Source: Nonomuraea glycinis (GTDB lineage: Bacteria; Actinomycetota; Actinomycetes; Streptosporangiales; Streptosporangiaceae). Taken from it: a stretch of 64,000 nucleotides of DNA. The stretch lies in NCBI RefSeq assembly GCF_014646515.1, contig NZ_BMNK01000015.1:185440-249439 (forward strand). Reading direction: 5' to 3'. Position 1 is the first letter of the stretch. Each line of letters begins with the position of its first letter. The position numbers were made by a program, and so were the translations under genes. The notes under the pieces are model-generated. The model saw only the letters and a list, made by a program, of their open reading frames with translations, was not told the DNA's origin and searched no databases. This document shows, in pieces, positions 17,336 through 26,189 of this stretch.

Positions 17336-18445
17336 GTGCGGCCCCTCGCCCACCTGGCTGACCCGGACGACGCGATCGCGTTCCCCGCGTTCTACGCCCT
17401 CACCGCACCCGCAATCCGTGCCATCGCGCGTGGCCCCCTGCACCGAGCCCGGCACGTCGGCGCCGCCTGCCATGCGCCCGTGGGACCGGGCGGATGCGCC
17501 GAATGCGAGGCCACCGTCGACGACCTGATCCTGAACAGCTTCGCCCGCCTACGCGGCCCGCTTCCCACGACCCGCTCGGGCGAGCCGGTCCGGGAACTGG
17601 CCCTCGTACGTGAGCACCTGATCTCCCCGCAGGCCGCGTACGAGGACACAGCCGCTCTTGCCCACGTCCTGCGTGGGCCGGCCGCTGAAGGAGAAGAGTC
17701 GTGGCTACGAGCCGCGCGCGCCCAGCTCATCCACTACCCGCTGTCGCACCTGGAGGAGAGGATCCGCCGCGACGACGCGGTACGCCGTGGTGCCGCTGCC
17801 CGGCCCGATCGAGACCTCCGCCAGGCGGTCTGGGCCACGCCTCTCCGTACCGACCCGGCCACGTTGGACATGCTGATCTTCGCGGTCTTCCGGGCGCGGC
17901 GGGGCGCATCGCGTCGCGACATTCCCGCCGACCTGTGCGAACGTCATGGCCTGAGTCCGTACGAAGCCCGCAGACAGATGGACGCTGCCCTCCTGCGCCT
18001 GCGTATCCTCAACCCCGCCTTCTACACCGCCAACCTCGACGTCGAACCCTTCACCGGGATTCCCTGGGCAGCCGGGTACGCGCACTCGGCTCACGGCCTC
18101 GAAAGAGAAGCCGCGCAAGAGACGCTGCGTCAACTCACCACGCCTGGCCGTACGTGCCGTCGCGCCTACGAGGCTGTTATCGCCGGCATCTGCGCAGCCG
18201 GACACGGGGACTGCGCAGACCCTGTCGGTCTCGCTATGGCATCTATGGACCTCGCGCGCCCTTCCGCGCGACGGCTAGTCCGAACGCTGGTCTCTCTGGT
18301 CGCCGCCGCAGGTCCGGACTGGTCTGAGGCGCGATGTTCGATCGATTCGATCGTTGCCACGCGCGTTCACCGCGAACACGTCTTAATCCTCACCGGGCTT
18401 GGACCGGACGAGGCTGCCCTCGCCCAGGTGGCTGTCCGGAGCTAG
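17336..18445 (+). CDS. Unrecognised protein between the III-D and I-B loci, weakly sigma-factor-like
   Basis: GTG 17336 follows a near-perfect AGGAGG. The protein has 369 residues. The N-terminus (FPAFYALTAPAIRAIAR, then TVDDLILNSFARLRG) has the look of a sigma-70 region 2, interrupted by a Cys-rich insert (CHAPVGPGGCAEC) that could bind metal. DIPADLCERHGLSPYEARRQM (about 197-217) could be a helix-turn-helix. The remainder is helical with no motif I know. It follows the CARF-like gene on the same strand after 102 bp and ends just before the leader of array 3. Function is unknown. The sigma resemblance is weak and by eye. Confidence 0.6.
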   Translation: MRPLAHLADPDDAIAFPAFYALTAPAIRAIARGPLHRARHVGAACHAPVGPGGCAECEATVDDLILNSFARLRGPLPTTRSGEPVRELALVREHLISPQAAYEDTAALAHVLRGPAAEGEESWLRAARAQLIHYPLSHLEERIRRDDAVRRGAAARPDRDLRQAVWATPLRTDPATLDMLIFAVFRARRGASRRDIPADLCERHGLSPYEARRQMDAALLRLRILNPAFYTANLDVEPFTGIPWAAGYAHSAHGLEREAAQETLRQLTTPGRTCRRAYEAVIAGICAAGHGDCADPVGLAMASMDLARPSARRLVRTLVSLVAAAGPDWSEARCSIDSIVATRVHREHVLILTGLGPDEAALAQVAVRS

Positions 18446-18484
18446 AGTGCCGTTCATACTGCGGAGGATCCAGTGACGACACCC

Positions 18485-18580
18485 CTTCTGACCTGGCCTC
18501 CTGCACTACCGGCGGACTGCTGCAAAATACATGCTCGGAGCCAGCTGAATCATTCCTTTGACCTGCAGCTTTACCTTGGC
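18485..18580 (+). promoter_or_regulatory. CRISPR leader of array 3
   Basis: It contains the same leader blocks: CTGACCTGG, CTGCACTACCG, GACTGCTGCAAAAT and TTGACCTGCAGCTTTACC next to the repeat. The first block already lies within 40 bp of the stop codon of the upstream gene, so the leader is compact. Confidence 0.75.
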
Positions 18581-19260
18581 GTTGCTCATCACCCTGGAGG
18601 GATCGCAACATGGGGTGAACCGGCCGCCGCCCCGCACTCACGGCCAAGTTGCTCATCACCCTGGAGGGATCGCAACGTGACGTTGACCGTCCGCAAGACC
18701 CTCAAGATCAAGTTGCTCATCACCCTGGAGGGATCGCAACCCGAAGACAAGCGGCCCGTCGACGGCGAAGGCCAGCGTTGCTCATCACCCTGGAGGGATC
18801 GCAACCCGTTGTGCCGGTGCGCGACCAACACCTGTCCGGCCACCAGGTTGCTCATCACCCTGGAGGGATCGCAACCGTGATAGGTCGCGTTGGTAGAAGT
18901 GATCACAGAGTTGCTCATCACCCTGGAGGGATCGCAACGATCGTGTGCGACCGGAACTCCGGCAGTCCCAGGAGTTGCTCATCACCCTGGAGGGATCGCA
19001 ACTGCCATTTCCACGATTCCTGTCCCGGAATCACCCCAGTTGCTCATCACCCTGGAGGGATCGCAACGCCTTGTTCGGCGTGGTCACGATCAGCGCGTAT
19101 GTGTTGCTCATCACCCTGGAGGGATCGCAACACGGATTGACCGTTCACCAGCCGGGGCAGCCCGGGAGTTGCTCATCACCCTGGAGGGATCGCAACGTGA
19201 TCGACGCGGTGCTGCCGCCGACCATGATCGCGCTGCTGATCACTTTGCAGGGATCGTAGC
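18581..19260 (+). CRISPR. CRISPR array 3: 11 repeats, 10 spacers, GTTGC repeat variant
   Basis: Repeats start at 18581, 18648, 18712, 18777, 18847, 18910, 18974, 19039, 19103, 19168 and 19232. They are identical to the array 1 repeat except that they begin GTTGC, which pairs with the terminal GCAAC. The last copy (19232-19260) is decayed (CACTTTGCAGGGATCGTAGC). Spacers are about 35-41 nt. It lies immediately upstream of cas6 and the type I-B operon, same direction. Confidence 0.96.
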
Positions 19261-19297
19261 TCGTCCATCTGTACCAAGCAGAAGGGATAGCACAGAT

Positions 19298-19450
19298 GCC
19301 GCTCATTCCCGTGGAAGGACCGCAAGGCCTGCGGGACCGCAGCGGCAGCAGACTCGTCGATGGGTCGTTTATCACGCTGGAGGGATCAACCGACGAAGCG
19401 TAGACCTTGGCTGCCTCCAGCCATATCGGTATCACTTTGGCGGTAACTCA
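19298..19450 (+). repeat. Eroded distal repeats of array 3
   Basis: At spacer-length intervals beyond array 3 lie three further degenerate copies: 19298-19326 (GCCGCTCATTCCCGTGG...), 19364-19390 (TATCACGCTGGAGGGATC, lacking GC) and about 19427-19450 (GGTATCACTTTGGCGGTAAC). Decay increases with distance from the leader, as expected for old unused units. The last lies about 65 bp before the cas6 start. Confidence 0.7.
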
Positions 19451-19515
19451 GAAATCGTCAGGGTCTGCTGCTACTACTAGGTCCACGTTCGACACGGACA
19501 ATGAGGAGAGGTTTA

Positions 19516-20205
19516 GTGCGGTTTCGTGTTGATGTCACCCCAGATGTACCGGTTATGCCCTGGGGAGATGTTCACGGTCCGGCCAGGGCAGTGGTTTATG
19601 GCCTGATTGATGGTCAGGACGCAGGGGTGGCTGAAGAGCTTCACGATGTCGGCTGGCAGGGCAGTTCTCTTCGGCCGGTGGGGGTTTCTCCACCGCTGTT
19701 TCCAGGGGCACCACCGCGTCCACGCATGTATTCGACCTCGCCGAATGGCGTGATCTCGATGGGCTCTCCGGTGCCCCGGATCGCGGCGTGCCTGCTGGCA
19801 GCGCTGGCGGGACGCGGTGAGATCCGGTGGGGATCGGTGGTTCTGTCGGTCAAAGGTATCCAATTGGATAGCGTCGTGAGTCATTCAGACGGGGTTGCGG
19901 TTTTTGATACGGTTTCGCCGGTACTGGTTAAATATGACGACAGGTACATTCTTCCGGAAGACGCTAATTTTCAGACAGGGTTGACGCATAACCTTCGACA
20001 CAAGGCGGACCTTCTCGGCCTGTCGAATGAAGTAGAAGTGGAGGTGCTGAATTCCGGCCCTCGACGCCGCTTCGATGTGGCGAAAGGGTTTCGCATTGGA
20101 GCCACCGCACGGATTCGGGTTGCGGCGGCGCCACAGTTGCTGGATGCCCTGTACGAATGGGGGCTCGGCCTATCCACTGTGGAGGGATTCGGGTGGATCA
20201 GGTAA
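19516..20205 (+). CDS. cas6: Cas6 pre-crRNA endoribonuclease
   Basis: It starts at GTG 19516 (AGGAGAGG upstream) and reads MRFRVDVTPDVPVMPWG, a usual Cas6 opening, giving 229 aa. The C-terminal GLGLSTVEGFGWIR is the glycine-rich loop of the second RRM-like domain, and LRHKADLLGL precedes it. Cas6 cuts the repeat hairpin to leave an eight-base 5' handle, here probably AUCGCAAC. It is the only Cas6 in the window and all four arrays share the hairpin, so it likely processes crRNAs for both I-B and III-D. It opens the I-B operon and overlaps cas8 by 13 bases. Confidence 0.85.
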   Translation: MRFRVDVTPDVPVMPWGDVHGPARAVVYGLIDGQDAGVAEELHDVGWQGSSLRPVGVSPPLFPGAPPRPRMYSTSPNGVISMGSPVPRIAACLLAALAGRGEIRWGSVVLSVKGIQLDSVVSHSDGVAVFDTVSPVLVKYDDRYILPEDANFQTGLTHNLRHKADLLGLSNEVEVEVLNSGPRRRFDVAKGFRIGATARIRVAAAPQLLDALYEWGLGLSTVEGFGWIR

Positions 20206-21617
20206 GCACCGTCCAGGCTCCGGCATCGTCGTTACGCCTTACCGAGCACCCGTTGCAGCGGTGCGGGGCATGGGCGGCGGCAGCACTTGCCGGATGCGAC
20301 CGGGTTGAGGATGTCACAGCCGAACTACTCGACGGCGTGGTCCGGCAAATCGTGGGCGACGTGGTCGAGGCGGCGATCGCCCGCCCGGACACGGGCGCCT
20401 ACGACTGGTGGAAGGTCCTGTTCGCGCTCTATCCGAACTCGAAGCCTACTCACGCCAAGCGTGAGAAAGACCGCACGGCACTGACCCGCGAGATGGTCCA
20501 GCTGTTCCTGCCAGACGACGCCGAGGGTGCCGAACGAACCTGCACGTTCTGTGGACAGCAGTGCGCCATGTTGTGGGCGAAGTCGACGCTTCCGATGTTC
20601 GATTCGATCCGGTCGCTGAACACGTTGCCGCCTGGGACGACGGGGTGGCCCGTGTGCCGAGGATGCCGCGTGGCGCTGTGGGCGCTCCCGTACGGCGCGG
20701 GGCTGACGGCGGGCTCGGCGACGGTGCTGATGTGTGATATCCCGCAGGTCGAGCGGCAGTTCACGGCCCGGAACGTACGGCGAGCAGGCCAGATCCGACA
20801 GTTGGGCTTCAACGGGCTGCCCGCGATGGCTGGGCCCGAGGCGGTGACGTTGGAGGCACTGCGGGAATACGCCGCGGACACACCGGCGGCGACCAGCTTG
20901 TGGATGTTCAAGAACGACAACCAGGAGCCGTGGCTTCGGGTGTCCGGGACACGGACGGGTGTGGCCCGGTTCGTGCATCGAATGCTGGCTGACCCTGACT
21001 GTGCGAAGGGCTGGCGGGATCTATGCCGGGTGCTGAAGCGCCGCGACCGGCAAGGCAGAACGGCGGTGGACGGGGCGACAGTAGCTGCTCGGCTGCTGTT
21101 CGACCGCGAGGGGGAGCAGCCGGATCGCCTGCCTAGAGAGTTGTGGGCGCAGTCGGGGGATTGGGAGAAGGTTTCACGGCTCACGCGGGTGAGGTGGCGG
21201 GCCTTGTGCCGCCTGTATGCGGAGGTGATGTACGAGATGGACCCCGATCGGCTCGAGCCTGTCGCGGAACTGCTGGCGAGCTGGATCGCCCAAGAATCAC
21301 ATCGTGGCAGGTTCAACGACTACTGCCGCGCCGCCGGCAGCGGATATCAACTACACCGGCTGCTGATGACGACGAGCGCCAGCTTGCGTCTGCGCGGTGT
21401 GCCGCAGAAGGCGTTGGACGCCACAACGCTGACCGACCTGCTGGCGAACGGCTCGAAGGGTTGGCTTGATCGCGCGCTGCTCTTCTTCGAGGTCAGCGCG
21501 AAGCTGGACGCGAAGCGGGTGCCGATTGGCGCCAAAAAGAACGACAGCGATGACGAATCGGAGGGCGAGATCGGGTTCGGCAAGACAAGCGACGATGAGG
21601 TCGAGGAGTACGCCTGA
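20193..21617 (+). CDS. cas8: Cas8, type I-B large subunit (Cst1/CXXC-CXXC type)
   Basis: GTG 20193 with GGAGGG six bases upstream gives 474 aa. Two zinc-finger-like pairs, TCTFCGQQC and WPVCRGC, are the hallmark of the Cst1 (CXXC_CXXC) branch of Cas8 in type I-B systems. The C-terminus ends in an acidic tail rich in D, E and S. Cas8 recognises the PAM and recruits Cas3. No separate cas11 gene follows, so the small subunit may come from internal initiation within this gene, as in other I-B systems (inference). It overlaps cas6, and its stop overlaps the cas7 start (TGATG). Confidence 0.82.
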   Translation: MDQVSTVQAPASSLRLTEHPLQRCGAWAAAALAGCDRVEDVTAELLDGVVRQIVGDVVEAAIARPDTGAYDWWKVLFALYPNSKPTHAKREKDRTALTREMVQLFLPDDAEGAERTCTFCGQQCAMLWAKSTLPMFDSIRSLNTLPPGTTGWPVCRGCRVALWALPYGAGLTAGSATVLMCDIPQVERQFTARNVRRAGQIRQLGFNGLPAMAGPEAVTLEALREYAADTPAATSLWMFKNDNQEPWLRVSGTRTGVARFVHRMLADPDCAKGWRDLCRVLKRRDRQGRTAVDGATVAARLLFDREGEQPDRLPRELWAQSGDWEKVSRLTRVRWRALCRLYAEVMYEMDPDRLEPVAELLASWIAQESHRGRFNDYCRAAGSGYQLHRLLMTTSASLRLRGVPQKALDATTLTDLLANGSKGWLDRALLFFEVSAKLDAKRVPIGAKKNDSDDESEGEIGFGKTSDDEVEEYA

Positions 21618-22681
21618 TGACTTATCTGGCAGGGAAGATCGCGCTGGCCGTCAACGCGGGCGCACCGAACAACGGACGCGGCGAGAACACCACGACGACG
21701 CCGGTCAAGAAGGCTCGTATCCGAGGCCAGTGGTACCCGTACGTGTCGGCCCAGGCGTTTCGCCGGTGGCTGCGCGACACCATGACCGGCATGGGCATGG
21801 TCGCCTCCCCGACCGAGCGAGTGGGCAAGGCGCAGGGCAAGGCCCAGAAGGCGAACACGGCGGCCGATCCCATCCGGTACGCCGATGACGACCTGTTCGG
21901 CTACATGAAGGCGGGAGCCAAGAGCGCCGACGAGGCCACGACCCTGCGGGACACGCCGTTCATGGTGGGTACGTTCATGTCGGTCGAGCCGGCCCGCCCG
22001 ACCGAGGACTTCGGCGTGATGTCCCGGGGCATCGAAGACCCAGTCCTGCACGGGCACGAGTTCTACACCGCTGACCTGGTCGCGCCGTTCCTGCTCGATC
22101 TTCCCCGAGTGGGCACCTTCACCCTTCCGGCCAAGAACGGCAGCGGACGGGCCAACTACCTGTCGTCGGATGCGGCGATGAGCGTGGCGCAGGCGGTCAG
22201 CATGGGCGCCGAGGCGATCACCTTCCGCGGTCACCCAGCAGTCCGGCTGCCGCTGGAGGTACGCCGGGAACGAGTCGCGATGCTGCTGGACGCGCTCGCC
22301 GAGCTGACCGGCGGGGCGAAGAAGGCGCTGCATTACGGCGATCGCACGCCGGCTCTGGTGGCTGCGCTGCCGATGGCAGGCGGGGTGAACCCCCTGACAT
22401 TCGTGATCGACGGTGCTCCCGACGGCAGTGGCCTACTGGTGAGCGGCAAAGCCCTGCGGCAAGAACTGCACGCCTGGGAAGGCCAGTGGGAGGCGCCCGT
22501 GCGGCTGGGCTGGCGGCCCGGCTTCCAGGAGAGAGCCCGGAAAGAGTTCGATCACGACGTCGCCGGCCTGATCGACGAAGGGCAGGTCGTCATCGACCAC
22601 CCGCGCTCGATGCTCCGAGGTCTGGCGGAGGAGATCCGTACCGGGCAGCACGACGCCTGGTTCGACGACCCGGCCCGGTGA
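21617..22681 (+). CDS. cas7: Cas7, type I-B backbone subunit (Cst2/DevR family)
   Basis: A 354-residue protein beginning TYLAGKIALAVNAGAPNNG, followed by the TTTPVKKARIRGQWYPYVSAQ block, the N-terminal signature of DevR/Cst2 Cas7. Further along are GVMSRG and REFYTADL-like blocks (HGHEFYTADLVAPFLLDL). Cas7 copies line the crRNA in the Cascade complex. The start codon shares a base with the cas8 stop, and the stop sits seven bases before the cas5::cas3 ATG, so the genes are tightly coupled. I see no missing segment. Confidence 0.87.
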   Translation: MTYLAGKIALAVNAGAPNNGRGENTTTTPVKKARIRGQWYPYVSAQAFRRWLRDTMTGMGMVASPTERVGKAQGKAQKANTAADPIRYADDDLFGYMKAGAKSADEATTLRDTPFMVGTFMSVEPARPTEDFGVMSRGIEDPVLHGHEFYTADLVAPFLLDLPRVGTFTLPAKNGSGRANYLSSDAAMSVAQAVSMGAEAITFRGHPAVRLPLEVRRERVAMLLDALAELTGGAKKALHYGDRTPALVAALPMAGGVNPLTFVIDGAPDGSGLLVSGKALRQELHAWEGQWEAPVRLGWRPGFQERARKEFDHDVAGLIDEGQVVIDHPRSMLRGLAEEIRTGQHDAWFDDPAR

Positions 22682-22686
22682 GCCTG

Positions 22687-25600
22687 ATGAGCAGCGTGCC
22701 CGGCCCGGTTCAGGCGGTCCGGGTTGATCTGTACGCGCCCGTCGCCTCCTTCCGCGATCCGATGTTCCCCGGTGTCAGTCGGTGCCTGCCGGTGCCGCCG
22801 CCCTCCACCGTGCGCGGCATGCTGGCTGCGGCTACCGGTCGCGCCAGCGAGCCGATCCAGCTCGGTCTGGCAGCTTTCGCCGAAGGACGCGGCCTGGACG
22901 CCGAGACCTATCACCCCATCGCTGCCGACGGCTCCAACCCCGCGGTCGCAGGACGAGTAGCGCCCGGAAAGGGCGGAATGACCATCCGGGACAGGCCCTT
23001 CCTCATCGGCGTTCGGCTGACGATCTGGATACCCGCTCCCGAGGGGGACCGGATCGCACAGGCGCTGCGCCGCCCCGTGTGGGGGCTGCGGCTGGGACGC
23101 TCGCAAGATCTCGTACATGTCGTTTCCATCCGCGAGGTCACCTTGCACCCGACCGAGCGGGCCAGGGTAGGGCACGCTCTAGCGCCGGTGGGGGGTCACG
23201 AGGCACCGCTGGCCAGCACGCTGCGGCTGGCGGAATCGATCAGCCTGGACCGCGGCCGTACCGAATACCGCAGCTACCAGTGGTGTTCCGAACCGGCCGG
23301 CGAGCACGCCGTCGTGGGGGCGTACCGTGACGGCGATCAGGCGGTCTGGCTGAGCTCACCTGCCTCGGCAGATGAGCACGACGCGGAACTGTCCCAGGTG
23401 CTGGCCAAGTCCGCCAGCGGATCAGGGCTGGGCCGGCCGGAACTGCTGACGGAGCACAGCCTCGCAGTCCGGGATGCCACCCGTACGATCGCGTGCCGGA
23501 TCGGCTCTCCCGGGGTTCTGGCATCCCATCCGAGGTTCTGGTCCTGGGTGGAGACGGCCGCCCTGCTGCACGACGCCGGGAAGGTCGCCGAGGGTTTCCA
23601 ACGTCAGCTCCGTCCTGGCGGAGAAAGCTGGGGTGAACGGCACGAGGTGCTCTCTCTGGCCTACGTCGACCTGCTCACCCGCGAGCTGGACGTCCAAGAG
23701 CGAAAGATGATCGCTGCTGGTGTGGCCTTCCACCACCGGCCGCTGACCTCGCACCGCAGCGGTGATCTGCGCTCCATGTACCCGCCGGTGGCAGCATGGG
23801 AGCGTAAGTTCGGCCGCGATCCATCTCCGGTTCTCGGGCGTCCCCGCATACAGGTGCCGGCTGCCCGCCATCGCGCCTGGCTGGGCTGGCTCGCGCATCA
23901 GCTGGATACCCCGGTGCCCGCTAACGACCGCCGTCTGTGGGAGCTCGCCCGAGACGTCTTCGCCTGGCTGTCCGCCGAATGGATCAATCCTGTTGACGAC
24001 GAGGACGGTCTTGTCGCCGTACTGCTGCAAGGCGCGGTCACCCTCGCGGACCACTCCGGATCCGCGCACGTGCCTTTGCAGACGCACATGCCGCTGCCGC
24101 GGGATTTCTTGGGTCGGCTACCGACGCCGTACCCGCATCAACGACAGGCCGCCGACATAGCAGAACATCTCGTCCTGGTGGCTCCGACGGGGAGCGGCAA
24201 GACCGAAGCAGGACTGTCCTGGGCCTCGCGTCAGCTCGACGATCTGCCCGGCCAGCCGCGTCTGGTCTGGCTTCTGCCATACCGAGCCTCCATCGACGCG
24301 GCCCGTGATCGCTTCATCAAGCATCTCGACCCTGCCCCTGGACAGGAACACCCGGACATCGGCGTGCTCCATGCCACCGCGGCCCGTACGCTGCTGGCGC
24401 GGGCGATCGCCGACGACTGTACGCCCGGCCCTGTCGACGCTCGCAGAGCTCGTGCCCGAGCCGGTGCGATGCGCCTGTTCAGCCAGCGCGTCAGGGTCGC
24501 CACTCCCCACCAGCTCCTGCGTGCGGCCATCGCCGGGACGCGCTACTCCAGCGTCTTGCTCGAACAGGCCAACGCCTTGATGGTGCTGGACGAACTGCAC
24601 GCCTACGATCCCGCGACCTTCGGCCGGATCTGCGCGTGCATGCGGCTGTGGCAGCGGCTTGGCAGCCGGGTAGCGGTCCTGTCCGCCACTCTCGCCAAGC
24701 CGATGATCGAACTGATCCGAGACACGCTCGGCTCGGTTGAGGTCCGTCGCGCCCCGGCAGGCACAGCGCCTGCTCGACATCGGCTCACACTCGACGAAGA
24801 TCCGATCGACTCTGATGCCAGCCTGGGGCGCATTCTTGGGTGGCTGGACGAGGGGCAGAGCGTCCTGGTGATCGCCAATACGGTCGCCATGGCGCAGGAG
24901 CTGTTCAAGAGGCTCGACCATCCCGGCGCGCTGCTGCTGCACTCGCGCTTTCGCTCCCGGGACCGCGCCGAGATCGAACGCCGCATTCTGCAGCGGTACC
25001 CGGAACGGGAGCCGGGGGAGACAGCGCCGCGAGGCGGGCTGGTCGTGGCCACACAAGCCGTAGAGGTCTCGCTCTGTCTGGATTTCGATCGAGGGGCCAC
25101 CGAGCTGGCGCCGATCGAAGCGATCGCTCAACGAGCCGGCCGCATCAACCGGCGAGGTCGGCACCCTGATGGGCTGGTCGAGTTCCGCGTCCACACCGAG
25201 GTCATCCCCAACCGGCCGTACGACGAGGGCGCGCTGAATGCCTCGCTGACCGCGTTGATGACCGCACCTGGGCCGGAGCTCTCAGAAGAGACGATCGAAA
25301 TCTGGCTCGACATCGCCTACAGCACCGAATGGGGCCTCAACTGGGCGGTTGAGGCCGAACGCCACAGGGACGAATTCAGCAGGGACTTCCTCACCTTTCC
25401 CGACCCTTTTCACGACCGCAGCGAGTTCGCCGACAAGCTTGACGCGGCCTTCGACACCGTTGAAGTGCTGCGCCGGGCCGACGTGGACGAGTACCGGATC
25501 GAGGCCGAGAAGGATCCCCTACTGGCCGCGGGCTTCCTCATCCCGGTCCGCTACACCCAGCTCGCCGCATTACGTGCTGCAGGACGAGCGGAATTCATTA

Positions 25601-25701
25601 AACGCGATCTACGTCTCTGGGTCATTGACGCTGATTACGATCCCGTCCTGGGACTGGATCTGAGCCTTCGGCCCGCAGCTGTACCGGAGACCGTCCTGTG
25701 A
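22687..25701 (+). CDS. cas3: Cas5-Cas3 fusion (Cas5 + HD nuclease + DExH helicase)
   Basis: The protein has 1004 residues from ATG 22687; GTG 22678, which would overlap the cas7 stop, is an alternative. Residues 1-250 are a Cas5: VRVDLYAPVASFRDP and LPVPPPSTVRGMLA. An HD nuclease follows (LLHDAGKVAEGF at about 294, FHHRPL). Next is a helicase: Walker A APTGSGKTEA at about 499, box II VLDELHAYDP at about 634, SATLAKP, ATQAVEVSLCLDFD and AQRAGRINRRGR. All key residues are intact. There is no stop or frameshift at the junction, and no separate cas5 exists in the operon, so the fusion is genuine. It would tether the nuclease to Cascade. Confidence 0.9.
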   Translation: MSSVPGPVQAVRVDLYAPVASFRDPMFPGVSRCLPVPPPSTVRGMLAAATGRASEPIQLGLAAFAEGRGLDAETYHPIAADGSNPAVAGRVAPGKGGMTIRDRPFLIGVRLTIWIPAPEGDRIAQALRRPVWGLRLGRSQDLVHVVSIREVTLHPTERARVGHALAPVGGHEAPLASTLRLAESISLDRGRTEYRSYQWCSEPAGEHAVVGAYRDGDQAVWLSSPASADEHDAELSQVLAKSASGSGLGRPELLTEHSLAVRDATRTIACRIGSPGVLASHPRFWSWVETAALLHDAGKVAEGFQRQLRPGGESWGERHEVLSLAYVDLLTRELDVQERKMIAAGVAFHHRPLTSHRSGDLRSMYPPVAAWERKFGRDPSPVLGRPRIQVPAARHRAWLGWLAHQLDTPVPANDRRLWELARDVFAWLSAEWINPVDDEDGLVAVLLQGAVTLADHSGSAHVPLQTHMPLPRDFLGRLPTPYPHQRQAADIAEHLVLVAPTGSGKTEAGLSWASRQLDDLPGQPRLVWLLPYRASIDAARDRFIKHLDPAPGQEHPDIGVLHATAARTLLARAIADDCTPGPVDARRARARAGAMRLFSQRVRVATPHQLLRAAIAGTRYSSVLLEQANALMVLDELHAYDPATFGRICACMRLWQRLGSRVAVLSATLAKPMIELIRDTLGSVEVRRAPAGTAPARHRLTLDEDPIDSDASLGRILGWLDEGQSVLVIANTVAMAQELFKRLDHPGALLLHSRFRSRDRAEIERRILQRYPEREPGETAPRGGLVVATQAVEVSLCLDFDRGATELAPIEAIAQRAGRINRRGRHPDGLVEFRVHTEVIPNRPYDEGALNASLTALMTAPGPELSEETIEIWLDIAYSTEWGLNWAVEAERHRDEFSRDFLTFPDPFHDRSEFADKLDAAFDTVEVLRRADVDEYRIEAEKDPLLAAGFLIPVRYTQLAALRAAGRAEFIKRDLRLWVIDADYDPVLGLDLSLRPAAVPETVL

Positions 25702-26189
25702 GCGACATCGGTGGGGTTCATATCAAGTACCTGCTGCACTGCCCTCGTCAGCTCTGGCTGTACATGCGCGGCTACCGTCCCGAGCAGCGCAGCGACGCAG
25801 TCGCCTACGGCGAGGCCATTGACGACACGACCTACACGCGACGACGGGATATCGATCTCGGTGAGGCGAAGATCGACTGGGTCACGACCGGAGCTGTCAT
25901 CCATGAGACGAAGTCGTCCCGAGCGCCGTCGGAACAGCACGAGGCCCAGGTCCGTCACTATTGCCTGCTGCTGGAACGGCGAGGCGTGACCGTTCAGCAC
26001 GGTGTCATCCACTATCCGCTCGTCCGCCGTACTGCGACCGTCGCCTGGAACTCGCAAGCCCGGGCCCTTGCCGAGGACACCGAACGCCAGGCCCAGGCCG
26101 TGGTCAGTCAGCCGGAGACGCCGCCCCGGCTGGACCGTCCACGCTGCCGCGGCTGCTCGTACATCGACTACTGCTGGGGAGACTCATGA
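25698..26189 (+). CDS. cas4: Cas4 nuclease of the adaptation module
   Basis: This 163-residue protein starts at GTG 25698, overlapping the cas3 stop (GTGA). It has the Cas4 layout: one N-terminal cysteine (LLHCPRQLWLY), the RecB-like core KIDWVTTGAVIHETKSS with the E-x-K catalytic pair, and three C-terminal cysteines (CRGCSYIDYC) completing the 4Fe-4S ligands. Cas4 trims prespacers and sets PAM-dependent orientation with Cas1-Cas2. It overlaps cas1 (ATGA). Confidence 0.9.
   Translation: MSDIGGVHIKYLLHCPRQLWLYMRGYRPEQRSDAVAYGEAIDDTTYTRRRDIDLGEAKIDWVTTGAVIHETKSSRAPSEQHEAQVRHYCLLLERRGVTVQHGVIHYPLVRRTATVAWNSQARALAEDTERQAQAVVSQPETPPRLDRPRCRGCSYIDYCWGDS

Noticed and set aside
24118..25194. Minus-strand frame inside the cas3 helicase
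   Set aside because: It is antisense to intact helicase motifs and has no start signal.
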